NCBI GenBank assembly: GCA_032622095.1
Contig: CP136062.1
Span: 16,557,739 to 16,621,738, forward strand
Direction: 5' to 3'
DNA: 64,000 nt
Origin: Siphonodentalium dalli
Lineage: Eukaryota; Mollusca; Scaphopoda; Gadilida; Siphonodentaliidae
Positions 58,093 to 64,000 of the stretch are shown here, one piece after another. The notes below the pieces were generated by a model. The model did no database searches, was not told the origin of the DNA, and was given only the letters and a program-made list of their open reading frames with translations. Position numbers and translations under genes: made by a program. Each line of letters starts with the position of its first letter. Position 1 is the stretch's first letter.

Positions 58093-61000
58093 TTATCGCC
58101 CTACAATAGACCTAGAAGCTTTCATCGCATGAGTGTACAAAGGAGCCCATTGATATGTTGGCATGCTATTAAGGATTGTGTCACTAACTTCTGCTATGAA
58201 ATGACAATGATAGGAAAATCTACAATATACATGAGGAAACAGACTTGGTGTACTATTGACTAAAATGACAATAAACACCAATGAAAAAAAAATGACACCC
58301 CAGGTTTACGCAGCTAAATGCCTAAAGGTGGCACATTGACCATTCCACATGAAATAAATGATTATTCTACCAACATCAGCTATATAATGACAACTAAAAC
58401 TGATTTTACATTCTATATGAGGAAAGAGACCATGAGAGTCAAGGAGACTCACGTAAAACGTCACTCATATAGAATGTAAATTTCAATTTGTGATTGGTTA
58501 TCGCCCTACAATGGACCTAGGTTTCATCGAATGAGTGTATAAAGGAGCCCATGCATATGTTGGCATGCTATTAAGGATTGTGTCACTAACTTCTGCTATG
58601 AAATGACAATGATAGGAAAATCTACAATATACATGAGGAAACAGACTTGGTGTGCTATTGACTAAAATGACAATAAACACCAATGAACAAAAAATGACAC
58701 CCCAGGTTTACGCAGCCAAGTGCCAAAAGGGGGCACATTGACCATTCCACATGAAATAAATGATTATTCTACCAACACCAGCTATATAATGACAACTAAA
58801 ACTGATTTTACATTCTATATGAGCCAAGAGACCATGAGAGTCAAGGAGACTCACGTAAAACGTCACTCATATAGAATGTAAATTTCAATTTGTGATTGGT
58901 TATCGCCCTACAATGGACCTAGGTTTCATCGAATGAGTGTATAAAGGAGCCCATGCATATGTTGGCATGCTATTCAGGATTGTGTCACTAACTTCTGCTA
59001 TGAAATGACAATGATAGGAAAATCTACAATATACATGAGGAAACAGACTTGGTGTGCTATTGACTAAAATGACAATAAACACCAATGAACAAAAAATGAC
59101 ACCCCAGGTTTACGCAGCTAAGTGCCTAAAGGGGGCACATTGACCATTCCACATGAAATAAATGATTATTCTACCAACATCAGCTATATAATGACAACTA
59201 AAACTGATTTTACATTCTATATGAGGAAAGAGACCATGAGAGTCAAGGAGACTCACGTAAAACGTCACTCATATAGAATGTAAATTTCAATTTGTGATTG
59301 GTTATCGCCCTACAATGGACCTAGGTTTCATCGAATGAGTGTATAAAGGAGCCCATTGATATGTTGGCATGCTATTAAGGATTGTGTCACTAACTTCTGT
59401 TATGAAATGACCATGATAGGAAAATCTACAATATACATGAGGAAACAGACTTGGTGTGCTATTGACTAAAATGACAATAAACACCAATGAAAAAAAAATG
59501 ACACCCCAGGTTTACGCAGCTAAGTGCCTAAAGGGGGCACATTGACCATTCCACATGAAATAAATGATTATTCTACCAACATCAGCTATATAATGACAAC
59601 TAAAACTGATTTTACATTCTATATGAGGAAAGAGACCATGAGAGTCAAGGAGACTCACGTAAAACGTCACTCATATAGAATGTAAAATTTCAATTTGTGA
59701 TTAGTTATCGCCCTACAATAGACCTAGAAGCTTTCATCGCATGAGTGTACAAAGGAGCCCATTGATATGTTGGCATGCTATTAAGGATTGTGTCACTAAC
59801 TTCTGCTATGAAATGACAATGATAGGAAAATCTACAATATACATGAGGAAACAGACTTGGTGTGCTATTGACTAAAATGACAATAAACACCAATGAACAA
59901 AAAATGACACACCAGGTTTACGCAGCTAAGTGCCTAAAGGGGGCACATTGACCATTCCACATGAAATAAATGATTATTCTACCAACACCAGCTATATAAT
60001 GACAACTAAAACTGATTTTACATTCTATATGAGGAAAGAGACCATGAGAGTCAAGGAGACTCACGTAAAACGTCACTCATATAGAATGTAAATTTCAATT
60101 TGTGATTGGTTATCGCCCTACAATGGACCTAGGTTTCATCGAATGAGTGTATAAAGGAGCCCATGCATATGTTGGCATGCTATTAAGGATTGTGTCACTA
60201 ACTTCTGCTATGAAATGACAATGATAGGAAAATCTACAATATACATGAGGAAACAGACTTGGTGTGCTATTGACTAAAATGACAATAAACACCAATGAAC
60301 AAAAAAATGACACCCCAGGTTTACGCAGCCAAGTGCCAAAAGGGGGCACATTGACCATTCCACATGAAATAAATGATTATTCTACCAACACCAGCTATAT
60401 AATGACAACTAAAACTGATTTTACATTCTATATGAGCCAAGAGACCATGAGAGTCAAGGAGACTCACGTAAAACGTCACTCATATAGAATGTAAATTTCA
60501 ATTTGTGATTGGTTATCGCCCTACAATGGACCTAGGTTTCATCGAATGAGTGTATAAAGGAGCCCATGCATATGTTGGCATGCTATTAAGGATTGTGTCA
60601 CTAACTTCTGCTATGAAATGACAATGATAGGAAAATCTACAATATACATGAGGAAACAGACTTGGTGTGCTATTGACTAAAATGACAATAAACACCAATG
60701 AAAAAAAAATGACACCCCAGGTTTACGCAGCTAAGTGCCTAAAGGGGGCACATTGACCATTCCACATGAAATAAATGATTATTCTACCAACATCAGCTAT
60801 ATAATGACAACTAAAACTGATTTTACATTCTATATGAGCCAAGAGACCATGAGAGTCAAGGAGACTCACGTAAAACGTCACTCATATAGAATGTAAATTT
60901 CAATTTGTGATTGGTTATCGCCCTACAATGGACCTAGGTTTCATCGAATGAGTGTATAAAGGAGCCCATTGATATGTTGGCATGCTATTAAGGATTGTGT

Positions 61001-64000
61001 CACTAACTTCTGTTATGAAATGACAATGATAGGAAAATCTACAATATACATGAGGAAACAGACTTGGTGTACTATTGACTAAAATGACAATAAACACCAA
61101 TGAACAAAACATGACACCCCAGGTTTACGCAGCTAAATGCCTAAAGGGGGCACATTGACCATTCCACATGAAATGAATGATTATTCTACCAACATCAGCT
61201 ATATAATGACAACAAAAACTGATTTTACATTCTATATGAGCCAAGAGACCATGAGAGTCAAGGAGACTCACGTAGAACGTCACTCATATAGAATGTAAAT
61301 TTCAATTTGTGATTGGTTATCGCCCTACAATGGACCTAGGTTTCATCGAATGAGTGTATAAAGGAGCCCATGCATATGTTGGCATGCTATTAAGGATTGT
61401 GTCACTAACTTCTGCTATGAAATGACAATGATAGGAAAATCTACAATATACATGAGGAAACAGACTTGGTGTGCTATTGACTAAAATGACAATAAACACC
61501 AATGAACAAAAAATGACACCCCAGGTTTACGCAGCTAAGTGCCTAAAGGGGGCACATTGACCATTCCACATGAAATAAATGATTATTCTACCAACATCAG
61601 CTATATAATGACAACTAAAACTGATTTTACATTCTATATGAGCCAAGAGACCATGAGAGTCAAGGAGACTCACGTAAAACGTCACTCATATAGAATGTAA
61701 ATTTCAATTTGTGATTGGTTATCGCCCTACAATGGACCTAGGTTTCATCGAATGAGTGTATAAAGGAGCCCATTGATATGTTGGCATGCTATTAAGGATT
61801 GTGTCACTAACTTCTGTTATGAAATGACAATGATAGGAAAATCTACAATATACATGAGGAAACAGACTTGGTGTACTATTGACTAAAATGACAATAAACA
61901 CCAATGAACAAAACATGACACCCCAGGTTTACGCAGCTAAATGCCTAAAGGGGGCACATTGACCATTCCACATGAAATAAATGATTATTCTACCAACATC
62001 AGCTATATAATGACAACAAAAACTGATTTTACATTCTATATGAGGAAAGAGACCATGAGAGTCAAGGAGACTCACGTAAAACGTCACTCATATAGAATGT
62101 AAATTTCAATTTGTGATTGGTTATCGCCCTACAATGGACCTAGGTTTCATCGAATGAGTGTATAAAGGAGCCCATGCATATGTTGGCATGCTATTAAGGA
62201 TTGTGTCACTAACTTCTGCTATGAAATGACAATGATAGGAAAATCTACAATATACATGAGGAAACAGACTTGGTGTGCTATTGACTAAAATGACAATAAA
62301 CACCAATGAACAAAAAATGACACCCCAGGTTTACGCAGCTAAGTGCCTAAAGGGGGCACATTGACCATTCCACATGAAATATATGATTATTCTACCAACA
62401 TCAGCTATATAATGACAACTAAAACTGATTTTACATTCTATATGAGGAAAGAGACCATGAGAGTCAAGGAGACTCACGTAAAACGTCACTCATATAGAAT
62501 GTAAATTTCAATTTGTGATTGGTTATCGCCCTACAATGGACCTAGGTTTCATCGAATGAGTGTATAAAGGAGCCCATTGATATGTTGGCATGCTATTAAG
62601 GATTGTGTCACTAACTTCTGTTATGAAATGACAATGATAGGAAAATCTACAATATACATGAGGAAACAGACTTGGTGTACTATTGACTAAAATGACAATA
62701 AACACCAATGAACAAAACATGACACCCCAGGTTTACGCAGCTAAATGCCTAAAGGGGGCACATTGACCATTCCACATGAAATGAATGATTATTCTACCAA
62801 CATCAGCTATATAATGACAACAAAAACTGATTTTACATTCTATATGAGCCAAGAGACCATGAGAGTCAAGGAGACTCACGTAAAACGTCACTCATATAGA
62901 ATGTAAATTTCAATTTGTGATTGGTTATCGCCCTACAATGGACCTAGGTTTCATCGAATGAGTGTATAAAGGAGCCCATGCATATGTTGGCATGCTATTA
63001 AGGATTGTGTCACTAACTTCTGCTATGAAATGACAATGATAGGAAAATCTACAATATACACGAGGAAACAGACTTGGTGTGCTATTGACTAAAATGACAA
63101 TAAACACCAATGAACAAAAAATGACACCCCAGGTTTACGCAGCTAAGTGCCTAAAGGGGGCACATTGACCATTCCACATGAAATAAATGATTATTCTACC
63201 AACATCAGCTATATAATGACAACTAAAACTGATTTTACATTCTATATGAGGAAAGAGACCATGAGTCAAGGAGACTCACGTAAAACGTCACTCATATAGA
63301 ATGTAAATTTCAATTTGTGATTGGTTATCGCCCTACAATGGACCTAGGTTTCATCGAATGAGTGTATAAAGGAGCCCATTGATATGTTGGCATGCTATTA
63401 AGGATTGTGTCACTAACTTCTGTTATGAAATGACAATGATAGGAAAATCTACAATATACATGAGGAAACAGACTTGGTGTACTATTGACTAAAATGACAA
63501 TAAACACCAATGAACAAAAAATAACACCCCAGGTTTACGCAGCTAAGTGCCTAAAGGGGGCACATTGACCATTCCACATGAAATAAATGATTATTCTACC
63601 AACATCAGCTATATAATGACAACTAAAACTGATTTTACATTCTATATGAGGAAAGAGACCATGAGAGTCAAGGAGACTCACGTAAAACGTCACTCATATA
63701 GAATGTAAATTTCAATTTGTGATTGGTTATCGCCCTACAATGGACCTAGGTTTCATCGAATGAGTGTATAAAGGAGCCTATTGATATGTTGGCATGCTAT
63801 TAAGGATTGTGTCACTAACTTCTGCTATGAAATGACAATGATAGGAAAATCTACAATATACATGAGGAAACAGACTTGGTGTACTATTGACTAAAATGAC
63901 AATAAACACCAATGAACAAAAAATAACACCCCAGGTTTACGCAGCTAAATGCCTAAAGGGGGCACATTGACCATTCCACATGAAATAAATGATTATTCTA
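58093..64000 (+). repeat. Satellite higher-order repeat, block 2 (incomplete at window end)
   Basis: The same monomer order recurs exactly 6037 bp later. The diagnostic tattcaggattg variant at 52934 reappears at 58971, and the 2-bp deletion pair (catgagtcaagg) at 57225 reappears at 63262. Few differences were seen by eye: 61275 (a to g), 61979 (g to a), 62045-62046 (cc to ga), and two near the window end (63944 and 63988). The array runs past 64000. Confidence 0.93.

Noticed and set aside
52056-63510. Twenty-eight short minus ORFs of the satellite
   Set aside because: One sequence repeated by tandem duplication. No signal peptide, domain or expression evidence, so not listed as genes.
52056-64000. 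CRISPR-like array
   Set aside because: The repeats are contiguous 402-bp monomers without unique spacers, in eukaryotic DNA.

Overview
The window is repeat-dominated metazoan genomic DNA: AT-rich, long gene-free stretches, spliced exons with GT/AG borders, and no bacterial-style coding or RNA genes. The most likely source is a lophotrochozoan, probably a mollusc. The main reasons are the many modules built from about 160-bp tandem repeats followed by GACGGAC-type microsatellite and a hairpin (the architecture of bivalve pearl-type/Helentron-associated elements), plus an EGF + C-type-lectin gene. No exact species can be read from the sequence.

Only three exons look like host coding sequence. 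An EGF-like exon (97-210, +) and the N-terminal half of a C-type lectin domain (6815-6986, +) are phase-compatible and are probably consecutive exons of one secreted or membrane lectin-like gene, separated by a 6.6-kb intron full of transposons. The rest of the lectin domain was not found. A third exon (49893-50110, -) has good splice borders and an acidic C-terminal part; I do not recognise its family.

Layout. 0.3-6.6 kb: intron with an inverted-arm element, piggyBac-like, hAT-like and TA-flanked MITEs, a 341-bp palindrome and a 38-bp minisatellite. 7-18.5 kb: mostly non-coding sequence with old interspersed repeats and two elements whose arms are short palindromic tandem repeats (11.8-13.0 and 17.3-18.45 kb). 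19.5-30 kb: three TTAA-flanked foldback elements, poly-G tracts, a 1.8-kb degenerate minisatellite split by a MITE, and an hAT-like MITE with its 8-bp duplication. 31.75-41.8 kb: a long-terminal-inverted-repeat element carrying a decayed repeat-associated ORF, split by about 7.4 kb of nested material that includes a LINE 3' fragment and a diverged tandem duplication. 42-51.2 kb: another MITE, a head-to-tail chain of related short elements (44.6-47.2 kb) and pearl-like tandem modules around the minus-strand exon. 51.8-64 kb: a satellite array of about 402-bp monomers organised as a 15-monomer, 6,037-bp higher-order repeat, present as one complete block and a second nearly complete one, and running off the window end.

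The most notable items are the higher-order satellite with a related fragment in the neighbouring intron, and the split long-TIR element. Superfamily names rest on terminal motifs and target-site duplications read by eye. No database search was possible.
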